A DNA stretch of 64,000 bases from Helicobacter pylori (GCF_016748675.1 NZ_CP051534.1:248001-312000), one strand, 5' to 3'; positions 1 through 9,425 are shown, counted from the stretch's first letter. Notes: generated by a model not told the origin, from the letters alone. Translations and numbers: made by a program.

Positions 1-546
1 TTTATAAGCGCTTTGCGTGTTTAAAAATTCCTTATCCAAACTCTCAGCGTCTTCATGAAAGCTATAACCATCTTTCATGATAAATTCCCTCGCTCTCACC
101 AGCCCGAATCGAGGGCGGATTTCATCACGGAATTTCGTGTGGATTTGATAGAGATGCATGGGTAATTGCTTGTAGCTTTTAATGAAATTAGCGGCAATTT
201 CGGTGATATTTTCTTCTAAAGTGGGGCTTAAAACAAAATCATTGTTTTTGCGGTCTTTAAAAACCAGTAATTCCTTGCCGTATTTATCCAAACGGCCTGA
301 TTTTTCCCACAAACTCGCCAAAACCACAAAACTCATTAAAATATTTTGCGCCCCATGCTCTTGCATGCGTTTGTGCGTGATGTTTTCTATTTTGTCTAGC
401 ACTTTTTTAGCTAAGGGCAAAAAATTATAAATCCCGCTGCCTACTTGATAAATGTATCCTGCTTGAGCTAAGTGCTTATGGCTTTTTAACACGGCATCTT
501 TTGGGGGTTCTTTGAGAGTGGGGGCAAAGAGTTTTGAAAATAGCAT
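1..546 (-). CDS. proS: Prolyl-tRNA synthetase, N-terminal part (cut by window edge)
   Basis: Charges tRNA-Pro with proline in the cytoplasm. Reading the minus strand from the ATG at 546 gives a protein starting [18 protein letters not shown], followed by class II synthetase motifs: the GSGIYNFLP segment, an [11 protein letters not shown] region and a motif-2-like [17 protein letters not shown]. This order is typical of the bacterial (long) ProRS form. The frame is open to the edge, so about 182 residues are visible and the rest lies outside. The gene starts 3 bases after the hemA stop and is the last visible member of the minus-strand run that begins at napA. Confidence 0.95.
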   Translation of the reverse strand, partial: MLFSKLFAPTLKEPPKDAVLKSHKHLAQAGYIYQVGSGIYNFLPLAKKVLDKIENITHKRMQEHGAQNILMSFVVLASLWEKSGRLDKYGKELLVFKDRKNNDFVLSPTLEENITEIAANFIKSYKQLPMHLYQIHTKFRDEIRPRFGLVRAREFIMKDGYSFHEDAESLDKEFLNTQSAYK

Positions 547-549
547 GCA

Positions 550-1899
550 TTATTCCTCGTAATATTCGCATTTATAGAGATTCAAATTCTGGACATGATT
601 AGCACTAGATTTGTCTAAATTAAACAGGTTTTTAATCGCGCCCACAAGCACATCGGATTCTTCTTTTTGAGCGTTCTTTTTTAAGGCGATGGTGGGGTGG
701 TGCAAAAAAGTGTTGAAAGCGTTGTGCAAGATCTTTTCAATATTGCTTTCGTATTCTTTAGGCACATAGCGTTTTTTAAGCGCCTTTTGCAATTCCTTTT
801 GGGCTGAAATCCTAGCCAATTCCCTTAAATCCTTAATCAAAGGCTCTACTTCTAAACTTTGGATCCATTGGTAAAATTCCATTGTGGCAAGCCCTACAAT
901 CTCATAAGCTTTTGTCCTACTCTCTTGCCTGTTTCCCACATTTTCCCTAACCATAGGCTCTAAATCATCCACGCTGTATAAGAAAATATTATCCAATACG
1001 GGCTTTTCAATATTCCGTGGCACGGCTAAATCAAACCAAAAACGCCTGAAAATCGTTTTTTTTACTAAGGAATTTCGCACGATAAAGTTCGGCGAAGAAG
1101 TGGCGCAAAAAAGCAGTTCGTATTCATTGATATGGGTTTTTAAATTTTCTATATTTTGAAAGCTCACTTTTTTAGGCTCTTCTAATCCTTTGACAAAATC
1201 TTCAAATTTAGCCGCATTACGCCCTAATATAAGCGCTTCAAATTGCTTGTTTAAAAGGTGTTTGATGACCAATTGAGCCATTTCGCCAAGCCCTATCACA
1301 AGGGCTTTTTTATCCTTAATTTTTTCTTTTTCAAAAATACTAAGCGCTTCTTTGACGGCTACTGAAGAGATGGAGACCCCTTGCTTGGAAATGCCGGTTA
1401 AATTGCGCACTTTAGCGGCGCATTTGAAAGCAAAATGGAGCAATCGGGTTAAATCTTTGGAGCAAAATTTCTCTTCAAAAGCGAATTTATAGGCGTTTTT
1501 CATCTGCCCTGTGATTTGAGTTTCCCCAACCACCAAGCTATCCAAACTGCTGCACACGCTAAAGACATGATGGACTGCGCTTTCATCAGTATTGATTAAA
1601 ACGCATTTTTCTAAATCAGACACGCTCATTTTTTTATTTTGAGCCAAAATTTTTAGTAACGCGTTTTTTTGTTCATTAGTATTAGCGCCGTGTTTCAGGC
1701 TCGCATAGATTTCAAAGCGATTGCATGTGGATAGCACCATGCACTCTTTGATATTGGGGCAATGGTTTTTAATCGTTTGTAAAAATTCTTTAAGCATTAT
1801 GGGCGAATTAATAGCGAGTTTTTCGCGCATTTCTAAGCTCATGCTTTTATGCGTGAAGGCTAGGGTGAAATATTTTGACAAATGAGTTTCTAACTCCAT
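550..1899 (-). CDS. hemA: Glutamyl-tRNA reductase
   Basis: Reduces Glu-tRNA(Glu) to glutamate-1-semialdehyde, the first committed step of tetrapyrrole (haem) synthesis by the C5 pathway. The 449-residue protein has the catalytic cysteine in VLSTCNRFEIYA near residue 60, the substrate-domain GETQI segment, a NADPH-binding VIGLGEMAQL segment near residue 200 and a C-terminal helical dimerisation part. Its ATG shares one base with the stop of the upstream polyprenyl synthase gene (TAATG), which suggests translational coupling. It is followed 3 bases later by proS. Confidence 0.96.
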   Translation of the reverse strand: MELETHLSKYFTLAFTHKSMSLEMREKLAINSPIMLKEFLQTIKNHCPNIKECMVLSTCNRFEIYASLKHGANTNEQKNALLKILAQNKKMSVSDLEKCVLINTDESAVHHVFSVCSSLDSLVVGETQITGQMKNAYKFAFEEKFCSKDLTRLLHFAFKCAAKVRNLTGISKQGVSISSVAVKEALSIFEKEKIKDKKALVIGLGEMAQLVIKHLLNKQFEALILGRNAAKFEDFVKGLEEPKKVSFQNIENLKTHINEYELLFCATSSPNFIVRNSLVKKTIFRRFWFDLAVPRNIEKPVLDNIFLYSVDDLEPMVRENVGNRQESRTKAYEIVGLATMEFYQWIQSLEVEPLIKDLRELARISAQKELQKALKKRYVPKEYESNIEKILHNAFNTFLHHPTIALKKNAQKEESDVLVGAIKNLFNLDKSSANHVQNLNLYKCEYYEE

Positions 1900-2822
1900 T
1901 AAAAAGTCCTATAAATGACATCTTGCGCTAGTTTTTCTAAAATCAAATTGTCTTCCCCCTTAATGGCTTCAAGGGCCTTTTTAGAATAAACTTGAGCGAT
2001 TTTAAGGGTTTCTTCTATGATACCATATTGCTTGAATTTTTCCTTAGTCCATTCTATGATTTCATGGCTATCTTGTTTGAAATAGGAAATTAAAAGCCCT
2101 TGATCGCGCTGATTTAATTTTTCATATAAAAGCAAGTAGGGTAAAGTGGTTTTGCCCTCTTTAAAATCGCTAAAATTGGGCTTACCTAGAGTTTTGGCGT
2201 CTTGAGTGATGTCTAATAAATCATCAATGATTTGAAACGCCATGCCAAAATTTAATCCAAAATCCGCATATATTTTTGCGTCTTTATTTAAAAGAATCGC
2301 CATGCTCTTTAGACTCGCTTCTATGAAATGAGCGGTCTTGTCTTCTAAAATACGCCAGTATTTTTGTTTGTCGCTATTAAAACTTTCCCCCACAAACACG
2401 TCTTCAATCTCGCCTCTAGAGAGCCTTAAAACCGCATTAGAGAGGATTTGAGCGATTGCTTCACCCATTTTAGACAATTCAAAAAAGGCTTTAGAATAAA
2501 ACACATCCCCAAGCATCACGGCGTTAAAATTCCCAAAAAGAGCGTTAATGCTAGGGAGTTTTCGGCGCATGGTCGCCTTATCAATCACATCATCATGCAA
2601 TAAAGAAGCGGTCTGTATCATTTCCACAATCGCACACAAATTGAGTGCTTTATCCAATAAAATAGCGTCTATTTTTTCGTCTAACAAAGCGAGCATGAGT
2701 TTGGAACGCAGCATCTTTGAAGGGCCAATCTTAGAAAACAATTCATCTATAAAGCCGCTTTCAATTTCCTTGATCCAAGAAGCGATTTTATTTTGAATGG
2801 TTTTGAGTTGTTTTTCTTGCAT
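1899..2822 (-). CDS. Polyprenyl diphosphate synthase (octaprenyl type)
   Basis: Trans-prenyltransferase that extends farnesyl diphosphate with isopentenyl units to make the isoprenoid side chain of menaquinone. The 307-residue protein has both aspartate-rich motifs: the first in LLHDDVIDKATMRR (about residue 75) and the second in FQIIDDLLDITQD (about residue 197). From memory, the H. pylori protein at this position (HP0240) has been studied as an octaprenyl diphosphate synthase. Chain length cannot be read from sequence alone. It lies between a small periplasmic protein gene and hemA in one tight minus-strand run. Confidence 0.9.
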   Translation of the reverse strand: MQEKQLKTIQNKIASWIKEIESGFIDELFSKIGPSKMLRSKLMLALLDEKIDAILLDKALNLCAIVEMIQTASLLHDDVIDKATMRRKLPSINALFGNFNAVMLGDVFYSKAFFELSKMGEAIAQILSNAVLRLSRGEIEDVFVGESFNSDKQKYWRILEDKTAHFIEASLKSMAILLNKDAKIYADFGLNFGMAFQIIDDLLDITQDAKTLGKPNFSDFKEGKTTLPYLLLYEKLNQRDQGLLISYFKQDSHEIIEWTKEKFKQYGIIEETLKIAQVYSKKALEAIKGEDNLILEKLAQDVIYRTF

Positions 2823-2831
2823 GCAAATTCC

Positions 2832-3227
2832 TTAAGGCTCTTTAGGGGAAAAAACAAGGGGCATAAGGGCTAAAAGCCTTAAAGCGGCTTTATCTTCTTT
2901 GAAATCTTTAAACACAAGCGACAGAGTGCTGTTAGAAGAAAATTTTTCTTCAAAAACTTTGAGATTATAAGTGTTTCTCGCATGATCGGTGTATAAAATA
3001 AACTGGTAAGGGAAATGGTTAAAACGCATGTTAATGACTAAACCTTTATTAGCGTACAAAGTCCAATAGAGCGTAATTTCTTTGGTTTGTTCGTTAGAAG
3101 TGTCTTTGATAACGGCTCTAAACGCTTCATCTTTTTTTAATTCTAGCGTTTTATCGATCCCATAATCAAGCCCAAACGCCTCTAAAAAAAAGAGGAATAT
3201 CAAGCCATAGCGGATAAGCTCATTCAT
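2832..3227 (-). CDS. Small exported protein of unknown function
   Basis: 131 residues. The first 19 or so (MNELIRYGLIFLFFLEAFG) form a hydrophobic signal-like segment, so the rest is probably periplasmic. The remainder is beta-rich, with charged and aromatic residues alternating, and has no cysteines or recognisable catalytic motif. Its start overlaps the end of the preceding small gene by 8 bases, which implies co-translation. I do not recognise a family beyond epsilonproteobacterial conservation (HP0241 position). Confidence 0.8.
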   Translation of the reverse strand: MNELIRYGLIFLFFLEAFGLDYGIDKTLELKKDEAFRAVIKDTSNEQTKEITLYWTLYANKGLVINMRFNHFPYQFILYTDHARNTYNLKVFEEKFSSNSTLSLVFKDFKEDKAALRLLALMPLVFSPKEP

Positions 3228-3504
3228 TCCCGCTGAGAATATTCGCCATGGATTGGATCACAATGTCTGTTTTTCTGCCCTCTATTTTTTGTTGCAACTC
3301 TTCATCCATTCTTAAAGCTTTAGCAAAAGATTCAAACTTTTCTTCCAAGTCTTCTTTTTCTATAAAAGTTTCCAAGAGAGCCAGAAGCTCCAAAAGCCTT
3401 TCTAGCTCTTTTTTAGAAAGCTTTTTACTCGCATGAAAAATAATGTCATTCCACTTGTCTAAGGGGTTTCCCTCAAAAATTTCAAGCTCGCTGTAATCCC
3501 TCAT
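3220..3504 (-). CDS. Small all-helical protein (HP0242 type, intertwined dimer fold)
   Basis: 94 residues starting MRDYSELEIFEG. This start was chosen because a longer open frame (to 3552) runs into napA, while the ATG at 3504 is preceded by an AGAAG ribosome site. The sequence is almost entirely charged helices with heptad-like leucines (KKELERLLELLALLETFIEKE). From memory, the structure of the H. pylori protein at this position is a tightly intertwined helical dimer used as a template for an engineered knotted protein. Its biological role is unknown. It is probably co-transcribed with napA just upstream. Confidence 0.8.
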   Translation of the reverse strand: MRDYSELEIFEGNPLDKWNDIIFHASKKLSKKELERLLELLALLETFIEKEDLEEKFESFAKALRMDEELQQKIEGRKTDIVIQSMANILSGNE

Positions 3505-3524
3505 GCTGGCTTCTTTTTGGTGGC

Positions 3525-3959
3525 TTAAGCCAAATGGGCTTCTAGCATCCAAATGGATTTTTGCAACTTGGCCAATTGATCGTCCGCATAAGTTACGGTG
3601 ACTTTATCGCCTTCTTTTTCAGCGGTGTTAGAAAGCTCTTTAAATTCTTTTTCTAGGTGTTTGTAATCGCCTAGAATTTCTTTAAAAATGTCTTTAGAGT
3701 GGAAGCTCGTTTTAGTTTCTTCTTTAACGCGAGTGAGTTTGAGCGCTTCAGATAAAGTGACTAAGGGGTGGTGTCCTAATTGAGCGATCCTTTCAGCGAG
3801 ATCATCAAACATGTCCGCAAACTCTTCATAAATTTCTTCAGTGGCTTTATGCACATTGAAAAAATCAGTGCCTTTCACATTCCAATGGAAGTTATGCACT
3901 TTCATAAACAACACGATCGCATCCGCTTGCAAATGTTTTAAAATTTCAAATGTTTTCAT
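3525..3959 (-). CDS. napA: Neutrophil-activating protein A (Dps-family ferritin, bacterioferritin-like)
   Basis: Forms a 12-subunit cage that oxidises and stores iron, protects DNA from oxidative stress, and activates neutrophils when released. The 144-residue protein ([20 protein letters not shown]) has the Dps ferroxidase residues in HNFHWNVKG (H25 region, H37) and in [17 protein letters not shown] (D52, E56). The ATG at 3959 is chosen over a TTG one codon upstream because AAGGA lies 6 bases before it. It heads a minus-strand run that continues through two small genes, a prenyl synthase, hemA and proS. Fur and oxidative-stress control is reported for the family in this species. Confidence 0.97.
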   Translation of the reverse strand: MKTFEILKHLQADAIVLFMKVHNFHWNVKGTDFFNVHKATEEIYEEFADMFDDLAERIAQLGHHPLVTLSEALKLTRVKEETKTSFHSKDIFKEILGDYKHLEKEFKELSNTAEKEGDKVTVTYADDQLAKLQKSIWMLEAHLA

Positions 3960-4019
3960 CAAAAGTCCTTTTTTTTAAAATTGTTTTAGGCTTTTACTTT
4001 CATAAAAACCTTGATCGCT

Positions 4020-4025
4020 ATCCTA
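4020..4025 (-). promoter_or_regulatory. Candidate -10 element for napA
   Basis: On the minus strand TAGGAT lies about 60 bases before the napA ATG, inside an AT-rich upstream region. It has two mismatches to TATAAT and no convincing -35, which is usual for the vegetative sigma factor of this species. It is the best candidate seen, but weak. Confidence 0.3.
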
Positions 4026-4152
4026 CACCAAAAGAGTTAATGAAAAAATTTTTTTGTCTTATTTTTGTCAAAAACTGATAAACCCTATTCAATTTAATAT
4101 TCTTTAATCTTTTTAAAATTTTGTTTTATAGTAAAACTCATTTTTTAATGGG

Positions 4153-4164
4153 GGATAATTATCC
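4153..4164. repeat. 12-bp perfect palindrome between flgS and napA
   Basis: GGATAATTATCC is its own reverse complement and lies 3 bases after the flgS stop codon, nearly 200 bases upstream of napA on the same strand. The core ATAATTAT resembles half-sites of AT-rich Fur operators. It could also be a short cruciform or part of flgS transcript end formation, although no T-run follows. Confidence 0.5.
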
Positions 4165-4167
4165 AAA

Positions 4168-5313
4168 TTAAGAAGCGTTAAGAATTTTAATTTCAAAGGT
4201 TTTTTCTTGATTTTCTAATAGCGCAATGCTCCCTTCATGGGCCTTAACCACTTGCAAAGACAGGGCTAACCCTAGGCCATTACCCTTTAATTTAGTGGTT
4301 TCAAAAGGCTCAAATAAAGCGCTTTTGTTTTCCACTTCCTTGCCATTATCAATAATGGTGAATACGATAAATTCATTTTGAATGAACGCTTTAATTTTGA
4401 CCTGACCCTGTTCGCTCTCTTCTAAGGCTTCAATCGCATCAATGGCGTTATACAAGAAATTTTGCAACACAATCCCCATCAAATCAAAGTCAAAAAACCC
4501 TTCTTCGTCGCTAAAATTAAAAAGAAAATCAATGTCTTTGGAGTAAGTGTAGCAATTTAGGGCTTCTTTGAGATCGCTCTCTAGCGTTTTCAAACTTTGC
4601 TTGGTGCGGTTGGCTTGAATGCCTTTAGAAAAAAGCAAGGTGGCTTTAATGATCCTTTCTACGCGCCATAAAGCTTTTTGCAATTCCACAACAATGGGCT
4701 TAGTCTTTTCGTTCGCATGCTTTAATAACACCGAAGCTAAAAGAGAGATAGAGCCTACAGGGTTTCTGATCTCATGGGCTAAATGCGCTGAGATTTTCCC
4801 CATAGAAGCGAGCCGCTCTTGGCGTTTTTGAGTGCTAATATCGGTTGCGGTGATGATTTGCTTGCCTTGAATGCTGTTTTGCTGGACTAAATAGCTTTTA
4901 TTTTCATGTTCAATTTCAGTGTTAAAATTTTCTAATTTAGCCTTATTGAACACCTCATGGCTTTGATTGGCTAAAGAATTTTTATAAAAAAAGCTCCCGT
5001 TTTCATTCATCACCCAAATGGCTTGCGGTAAAATCTCTATGACCCACTCATAAAGGGCTTTATAATCCTTAAACTCCTTTTCCACCTTGTAGCTTTGTAA
5101 AATGAATTGGTTTAAAAGCCCTAGCAATTCTTGCATGTCTTTTTTGTTGGAAAAATTCTCTAATAAATCTTCGCTCTCTTTGGGTTTAAAATTTTCTAAT
5201 GAAATCACATTATCTTCTTTTTTTAACAACCCCTTGAAAGAAGAAGCCTTATCAGAGTGTTTCAAATGGGAACGCTTTAAATAAGGGCGTTTTAAGCGCT
5301 TGGATTTTTTCAT
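4168..5313 (-). CDS. flgS: Flagellar sensor histidine kinase FlgS
   Basis: Cytoplasmic histidine kinase that phosphorylates the FlgR response regulator to switch on sigma-54-dependent middle flagellar genes. The 381-residue protein has no membrane segment. It has a basic N-terminus, a PAS-like region around residues 90-160, an H-box [11 protein letters not shown] with the phospho-acceptor His near residue 180, an N-box [15 protein letters not shown], and a G-box [16 protein letters not shown]. Its start overlaps the stop of the FlgJ-like gene by 4 bases, so it is coupled to flgI and the rod gene. This fits the idea that it senses assembly of the basal body. Confidence 0.93.
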   Translation of the reverse strand: MKKSKRLKRPYLKRSHLKHSDKASSFKGLLKKEDNVISLENFKPKESEDLLENFSNKKDMQELLGLLNQFILQSYKVEKEFKDYKALYEWVIEILPQAIWVMNENGSFFYKNSLANQSHEVFNKAKLENFNTEIEHENKSYLVQQNSIQGKQIITATDISTQKRQERLASMGKISAHLAHEIRNPVGSISLLASVLLKHANEKTKPIVVELQKALWRVERIIKATLLFSKGIQANRTKQSLKTLESDLKEALNCYTYSKDIDFLFNFSDEEGFFDFDLMGIVLQNFLYNAIDAIEALEESEQGQVKIKAFIQNEFIVFTIIDNGKEVENKSALFEPFETTKLKGNGLGLALSLQVVKAHEGSIALLENQEKTFEIKILNAS

Positions 5314-5627
5314 GGTTTTTGTTTTTCTCGCTCTTTTAAGAAATTAAACAGCATTTCGCTATAGCCAAAATTCCCGCTCAATTCTTTAGAGAGAGTGTCC
5401 TTATACATGGACGCATAAATCTCATCGCCCGGGGCTTTAGGATACAAAGGGTTATCCATTTTCATAGCGCTATCTAGCATGAATTTTAAAAGCAGTGCTT
5501 CAAAAGAATCGGTTTGCTCTTTGAGGAGCTTGTCGTTTTTATTTTGAGCTAACGCTTTTAATTTCTCTTCGCTCGCTAATTTAGAAACGTTGTATTGCTC
5601 TAACATGGCTTTATTGTTGTTTATCAT
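5310..5627 (-). CDS. FlgJ-like rod-binding protein (short form)
   Basis: 105 residues matching the N-terminal rod-binding part of Flg[17 protein letters not shown] followed by an acidic [10 protein letters not shown] segment and a C-terminal [10 protein letters not shown]. The muramidase domain found in enterobacterial FlgJ is absent, as in other epsilonproteobacteria, where a separate lytic enzyme must open the wall. The gene overlaps flgI upstream and flgS downstream by 4 bases each (ATGA), so the three form one translationally coupled unit. Confidence 0.75.
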   Translation of the reverse strand: MINNNKAMLEQYNVSKLASEEKLKALAQNKNDKLLKEQTDSFEALLLKFMLDSAMKMDNPLYPKAPGDEIYASMYKDTLSKELSGNFGYSEMLFNFLKEREKQKP

Positions 5628-6652
5628 AATATCTCCATTTCAGCGCTAATCGCACCGCTCTTTTTTAGGGCTTGCAAGATTGAAACCATCCCCTTAGCGC
5701 TCACGCCAATTTTTTGTAAGGCTTTTACCACCCCGGCAATGGTGATGTTTTTCCCGTTAGAGCTCAGCGTGTTGTGAGCGGTGTCTAAGGACATGTTATT
5801 GTCTAAATCCTGCGTGTTTTTAGAATCATTTAAAGGCTCTTTAGTGATTTTAAGCGTGATGTCTTGGCTTGTAACCACTATCGGATGCACTATTATATCC
5901 ACTCCTGAAACGATCGTGCCTGATTTTTCATCTACAATGATCTTATTTTTCGCGCTGTAATTAATAGGGATTTCTTGCACTAAGGCTAAAAACTCTACCA
6001 TAGAAAGACGCTCTGGGCGAGTGATTTGAATGGTTTTGGGATCTAGCGCTATGGCTACTTTATTGCCAAATACTTTATTTAGAGTGTTTTGCACTTGGAT
6101 AGCGTTTTTAAAATTAGGGTTTTTCAGGCTTAAAGTCATGGCGTTTTTATGGAACAAATCATACGAAACTTCCCTTTCAATAGTCGCCCCATTGATGATA
6201 TTGGCTGAGAGCAAGTTACTAGAATTGCCCGAAATGATAGCCCCTTGAGCGAGGGCGTAAATATTCCCATCTACCGCATTTAAAGGGGTCATCACCAAAG
6301 TCCCTCCTTGAATGGATTTCGCATCGCCAATAGAAGAAATGTGAATATCAATCTTATCGCCCTGTCTTGCAAAGGGGGGCAAGGAGGCTGTAATCATCAC
6401 GGCAGCGACATTTTTAGATTTAATATCATCTGCAGAAATTTTAACGTTCACGCTCTCTAGCATGTTAGAAATGGATTGCATGGTGAATTTTGAGCCGGAT
6501 TTATCCCCTGTGCCATTTAGGCCAATCACAAGCCCATAGCCAATCAGCTGGTTATCCCTTACGCCCACCACGCTCGCTATATCGCCTATTTTTTCGGCCA
6601 AAAGCTTGTGGAAGGCTAATACAAAAATAAGATACAAAAACACCCGTTTCAA
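5624..6652 (-). CDS. flgI: Flagellar P-ring protein FlgI
   Basis: Builds the P ring that surrounds the flagellar rod in the peptidoglycan layer. The 342-residue protein starts with a signal peptide (about residues 1-19, ending LLAEK) and continues with the FlgI signature [20 protein letters not shown], where [12 protein letters not shown] follows. The start is TTG at 6652, with AAAGGG a few bases before. It is the first gene of the flgI-flgJ-like-flgS unit and has its own extended -10 promoter. Confidence 0.96.
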   Translation of the reverse strand: MKRVFLYLIFVLAFHKLLAEKIGDIASVVGVRDNQLIGYGLVIGLNGTGDKSGSKFTMQSISNMLESVNVKISADDIKSKNVAAVMITASLPPFARQGDKIDIHISSIGDAKSIQGGTLVMTPLNAVDGNIYALAQGAIISGNSSNLLSANIINGATIEREVSYDLFHKNAMTLSLKNPNFKNAIQVQNTLNKVFGNKVAIALDPKTIQITRPERLSMVEFLALVQEIPINYSAKNKIIVDEKSGTIVSGVDIIVHPIVVTSQDITLKITKEPLNDSKNTQDLDNNMSLDTAHNTLSSNGKNITIAGVVKALQKIGVSAKGMVSILQALKKSGAISAEMEIL

Positions 6653-6685
6653 TCAAACCCTTTCTTACTTCCCTAAATTCTAGTT

Positions 6686-6694
6686 ATTTTAGCA
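6686..6694 (-). promoter_or_regulatory. Extended -10 promoter for flgI
   Basis: On the minus strand TGCTAAAAT (TG-n-TAAAAT) lies about 34 bases before the flgI start. It is a one-mismatch extended -10 of the vegetative sigma type. No sigma-54 (GG-N10-GC) or sigma-28 motif is seen here. Confidence 0.55.
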
Positions 6695-6738
6695 TAAGCC
6701 TTTTATAAAAACTTTAAACCTAATTGAGTGCATTTTTA

Positions 6739-6747
6739 TGCTATACT
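6739..6747 (+). promoter_or_regulatory. Extended -10 promoter for rhpA
   Basis: TGCTATACT (TG-n-TATACT) lies about 90 bases before the rhpA ATG. It predicts an 80-85 base untranslated leader, unusually long for this compact region. The leader could carry post-transcriptional control. Confidence 0.6.
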
Positions 6748-6837
6748 CAAAAAATCTTATAAACTTTAAATCAAAGATTTTAATTTTAGCCTTTTATCAG
6801 CTTAAAGTTTCAAATTAAATTGAGGTATGAATCTCCC

Positions 6838-8316
6838 ATGGAATTGAATCAACCACCACTCCCTACAGAAATTGATGATGACGCTTATCATAAGCCGAGT
6901 TTTAATGATTTGGGCTTAAAAGAATCGGTTTTAAAATCCGTTTATGAAGCCGGTTTCACTTCCCCAAGCCCCATTCAAGAAAAGGCCATTCCGGCTGTTT
7001 TGCAAGGCCGAGATGTCATCGCGCAAGCCCAAACAGGCACAGGAAAAACCGCCGCTTTCGCTCTGCCCATTATCAACAACCTTAAAAACAACCACACCAT
7101 AGAGGCCTTAGTGATCACGCCCACCAGAGAATTAGCCATGCAAATTAGCGATGAGATTTTTAAATTGGGCAAACACACCAGGACTAAAACCGTGTGCGTG
7201 TATGGAGGCCAGAGCGTTAAAAAACAATGCGAATTTATTAAGAAAAACCCCCAAGTGATGATCGCCACACCAGGAAGGCTGTTGGATCATTTAAAGAATG
7301 AGCGCATCCATAAATTTGTGCCTAAAGTGGTCGTTTTAGATGAAAGCGATGAAATGCTGGATATGGGGTTTTTAGACGATATTGAAGAGATTTTTGACTA
7401 CCTCCCTAGCGAAGCGCAGATTTTGCTTTTTTCAGCCACGATGCCAGAGCCGATTAAAAGGCTAGCGGATAAGATTTTAGAAAACCCTATTAAAATCCAT
7501 ATCGCTCCTTCTAATATCACTAACACCGACATCACCCAACGCTTTTATGTGATCAACGAGCATGAGAGGGCTGAAGCGATCATGCGCCTTTTAGACACCC
7601 AAGCGCCCAAAAAGAGCATTGTTTTCACGCGCACCAAAAAAGAGGCCGATGAATTGCATCAGTTCCTTGCTTCTAAAAATTACAAAAGCACCGCCTTGCA
7701 TGGGGATATGGATCAAAGGGATCGCCGCTCTTCTATCATGGCGTTTAAAAAAAATGACGCTGATGTGTTGGTGGCTACAGATGTGGCGAGCCGTGGGCTA
7801 GATATTAGCGGTGTAAGCCATGTGTTTAATTACCACTTGCCCCTAAACACCGAGAGCTATATCCATCGCATCGGGAGAACCGGGCGAGCGGGCAAAAAAG
7901 GCATGGCGATCACTTTAGTAACCCCCTTAGAATACAAAGAGCTTTTACGCATGCAAAAAGAAATTGATTCAGAGATTGAACTTTTTGAAATCCCCACCAT
8001 TAACGAAAATCAGATCATCAAAACCTTACATGACGCTAAAGTGTCTGAAGGGACTATCAGCCTTTATGAACAGCTTACCGAAATTTTTGAGCCGTCTCAA
8101 TTGGTTTTAAAACTTTTGAGTTTGCAGTTTGAAACCAGCAAAATCGGCTTGAACCAGCAAGAAATTGATGCGATTCAAAACCCTAAAGAAAAAACGCCAA
8201 AACCCTCTAACAAAAAAACGCACCCGCATGAGCCAGCACGTTCTTTCAAAAAGGGCCATTACAGGGAAAAAGGCTCTAAAACGAACCACCATTCTAAAAA
8301 ACCCAAACGCCGTTAA
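6838..8316 (+). CDS. rhpA: DEAD-box RNA helicase RhpA
   Basis: ATP-dependent RNA helicase, in this species reported to work with RNase J in the RNA-degrading complex. The 492-residue protein has the complete motif set in order: Q motif (FTSPSPIQ), AQTGTGKT, PTRELAMQ, TPGRLLDH, DESDEMLDMGF (a DESD variant of DEAD), SATMP, ATDVASRGLDI and HRIGRTGRAG. A basic lysine-rich tail (about residues 455-492) probably binds RNA. The ATG at 6838 was preferred over an upstream TTG at 6820 because GAGG at 6822 precedes it and 492 residues fits the known protein. DESD in place of DEAD is worth noting. Confidence 0.94.
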   Translation: MELNQPPLPTEIDDDAYHKPSFNDLGLKESVLKSVYEAGFTSPSPIQEKAIPAVLQGRDVIAQAQTGTGKTAAFALPIINNLKNNHTIEALVITPTRELAMQISDEIFKLGKHTRTKTVCVYGGQSVKKQCEFIKKNPQVMIATPGRLLDHLKNERIHKFVPKVVVLDESDEMLDMGFLDDIEEIFDYLPSEAQILLFSATMPEPIKRLADKILENPIKIHIAPSNITNTDITQRFYVINEHERAEAIMRLLDTQAPKKSIVFTRTKKEADELHQFLASKNYKSTALHGDMDQRDRRSSIMAFKKNDADVLVATDVASRGLDISGVSHVFNYHLPLNTESYIHRIGRTGRAGKKGMAITLVTPLEYKELLRMQKEIDSEIELFEIPTINENQIIKTLHDAKVSEGTISLYEQLTEIFEPSQLVLKLLSLQFETSKIGLNQQEIDAIQNPKEKTPKPSNKKTHPHEPARSFKKGHYREKGSKTNHHSKKPKRR

Positions 8317-8336
8317 AATATTTAAAAAGGAAATTC

Positions 8337-9425
8337 ATGCCCATTGATTTGAACGAACATTTAAAAAAGAAAAATCCTCAAAGAGAAAACCCCACGCCTA
8401 ATACGCCTAATAATGGGGGGCGTTTCATCCCGCCGTCTAACTCTTTTAATTCTAAAAAACTATCGGTTTTAATCGTCATTGTCCTTTTAGGCGTTATCGC
8501 TTTTTTGGCCAAGCCTTTTGAAGTGATCAGCTCAGGAGAAATTGGCATTAAGATCACCGCCGGGAAATACGAACCCACCCCCTTACAGCCAGGGATCCAC
8601 TTTTTTGTGCCTATCATTCAAGACATTCTCATTGTAGATACAAGGATCAGGAATATCAATTTTTCACGCACCGAGGACATGGGCGTGGCGGGTAAAAACC
8701 AAGGGATTTTTAGAAACGACGCTATTAATGTGATGGATAGTAGGGGTTTGACCGTTTCTATTGAACTCACCGTGCAATACCGCCTAAACCCCCAAACCAC
8801 CCCCCAAACGATCGCTACTTATGGCTTGTCTTGGGAGCAAAAAATCATCAACCCTGTGGTGCGCGATGTGGTGCGATCTGTCGTGGGGCGCTATCCGGCT
8901 GAAGATTTACCCATTAAGCGCAATGAAATCGCCGCTTTGATCAATAGCGGTATCAATAAAGAAGTTTCTAAGCTCCCCAACACCCCTGTGGAATTAAGCT
9001 CTATCCAATTGAGAGAAATCGTCTTGCCCGCTAAGATTAAAGAGCAAATTGAAAAAGTCCAAATCGCGCGCCAAGAATCAGAAAGGGTAAAATACGAGGT
9101 GGAGCGCTCCAAACAAGAAGCTCAAAAACAAGCCGCTCTGGCTAAAGGGGAAGCGGACGCTAACAGGATTAAGGCTCAGGGCGTGGCGGATGCGATCGTG
9201 ATTGAGGCTAAGGCAAAATCTCAAGCTAATTTAAGCATTTCGCAAAGCTTGAGCGACAAGCTTTTAAGACTGCGCCAAATTGAAGTTCAAGGCCAGTTTA
9301 ATGAAGCGTTAAAAACGAACAACAACGCTCAAATCATGCTCACTCCAGGTGGGGCTGTGCCTAACATTTGGATTGACACTAAAAGTAAGGTTAAATCTAG
9401 TATTGCCGAGACTAAAGAGCCTTAA
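8337..9425 (+). CDS. SPFH/prohibitin-domain membrane protein (HflK/HflC-like)
   Basis: 362 residues. A proline-rich cytoplasmic start is followed by one membrane segment near residues 43-63 (LSVLIVIVLLGVIAFLAK), an SPFH domain (about 65-240) and a long charged coiled coil (VERSKQEAQKQAALAKGEADANR region), the stomatin/prohibitin layout. Such proteins form large membrane rings and often modulate FtsH or other membrane enzymes. A strong AAAGGAAATTC ribosome site precedes the ATG. It lies 20 bases after rhpA and just before a small membrane protein gene, and all three read the same way. Confidence 0.85.
   Translation: MPIDLNEHLKKKNPQRENPTPNTPNNGGRFIPPSNSFNSKKLSVLIVIVLLGVIAFLAKPFEVISSGEIGIKITAGKYEPTPLQPGIHFFVPIIQDILIVDTRIRNINFSRTEDMGVAGKNQGIFRNDAINVMDSRGLTVSIELTVQYRLNPQTTPQTIATYGLSWEQKIINPVVRDVVRSVVGRYPAEDLPIKRNEIAALINSGINKEVSKLPNTPVELSSIQLREIVLPAKIKEQIEKVQIARQESERVKYEVERSKQEAQKQAALAKGEADANRIKAQGVADAIVIEAKAKSQANLSISQSLSDKLLRLRQIEVQGQFNEALKTNNNAQIMLTPGGAVPNIWIDTKSKVKSSIAETKEP

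Noticed and set aside
6838..8316. DESD in place of DEAD in RhpA as loss of function
   Set aside because: The two catalytic acidic residues are kept and all other helicase motifs are intact; D-E-x-D variants are active.
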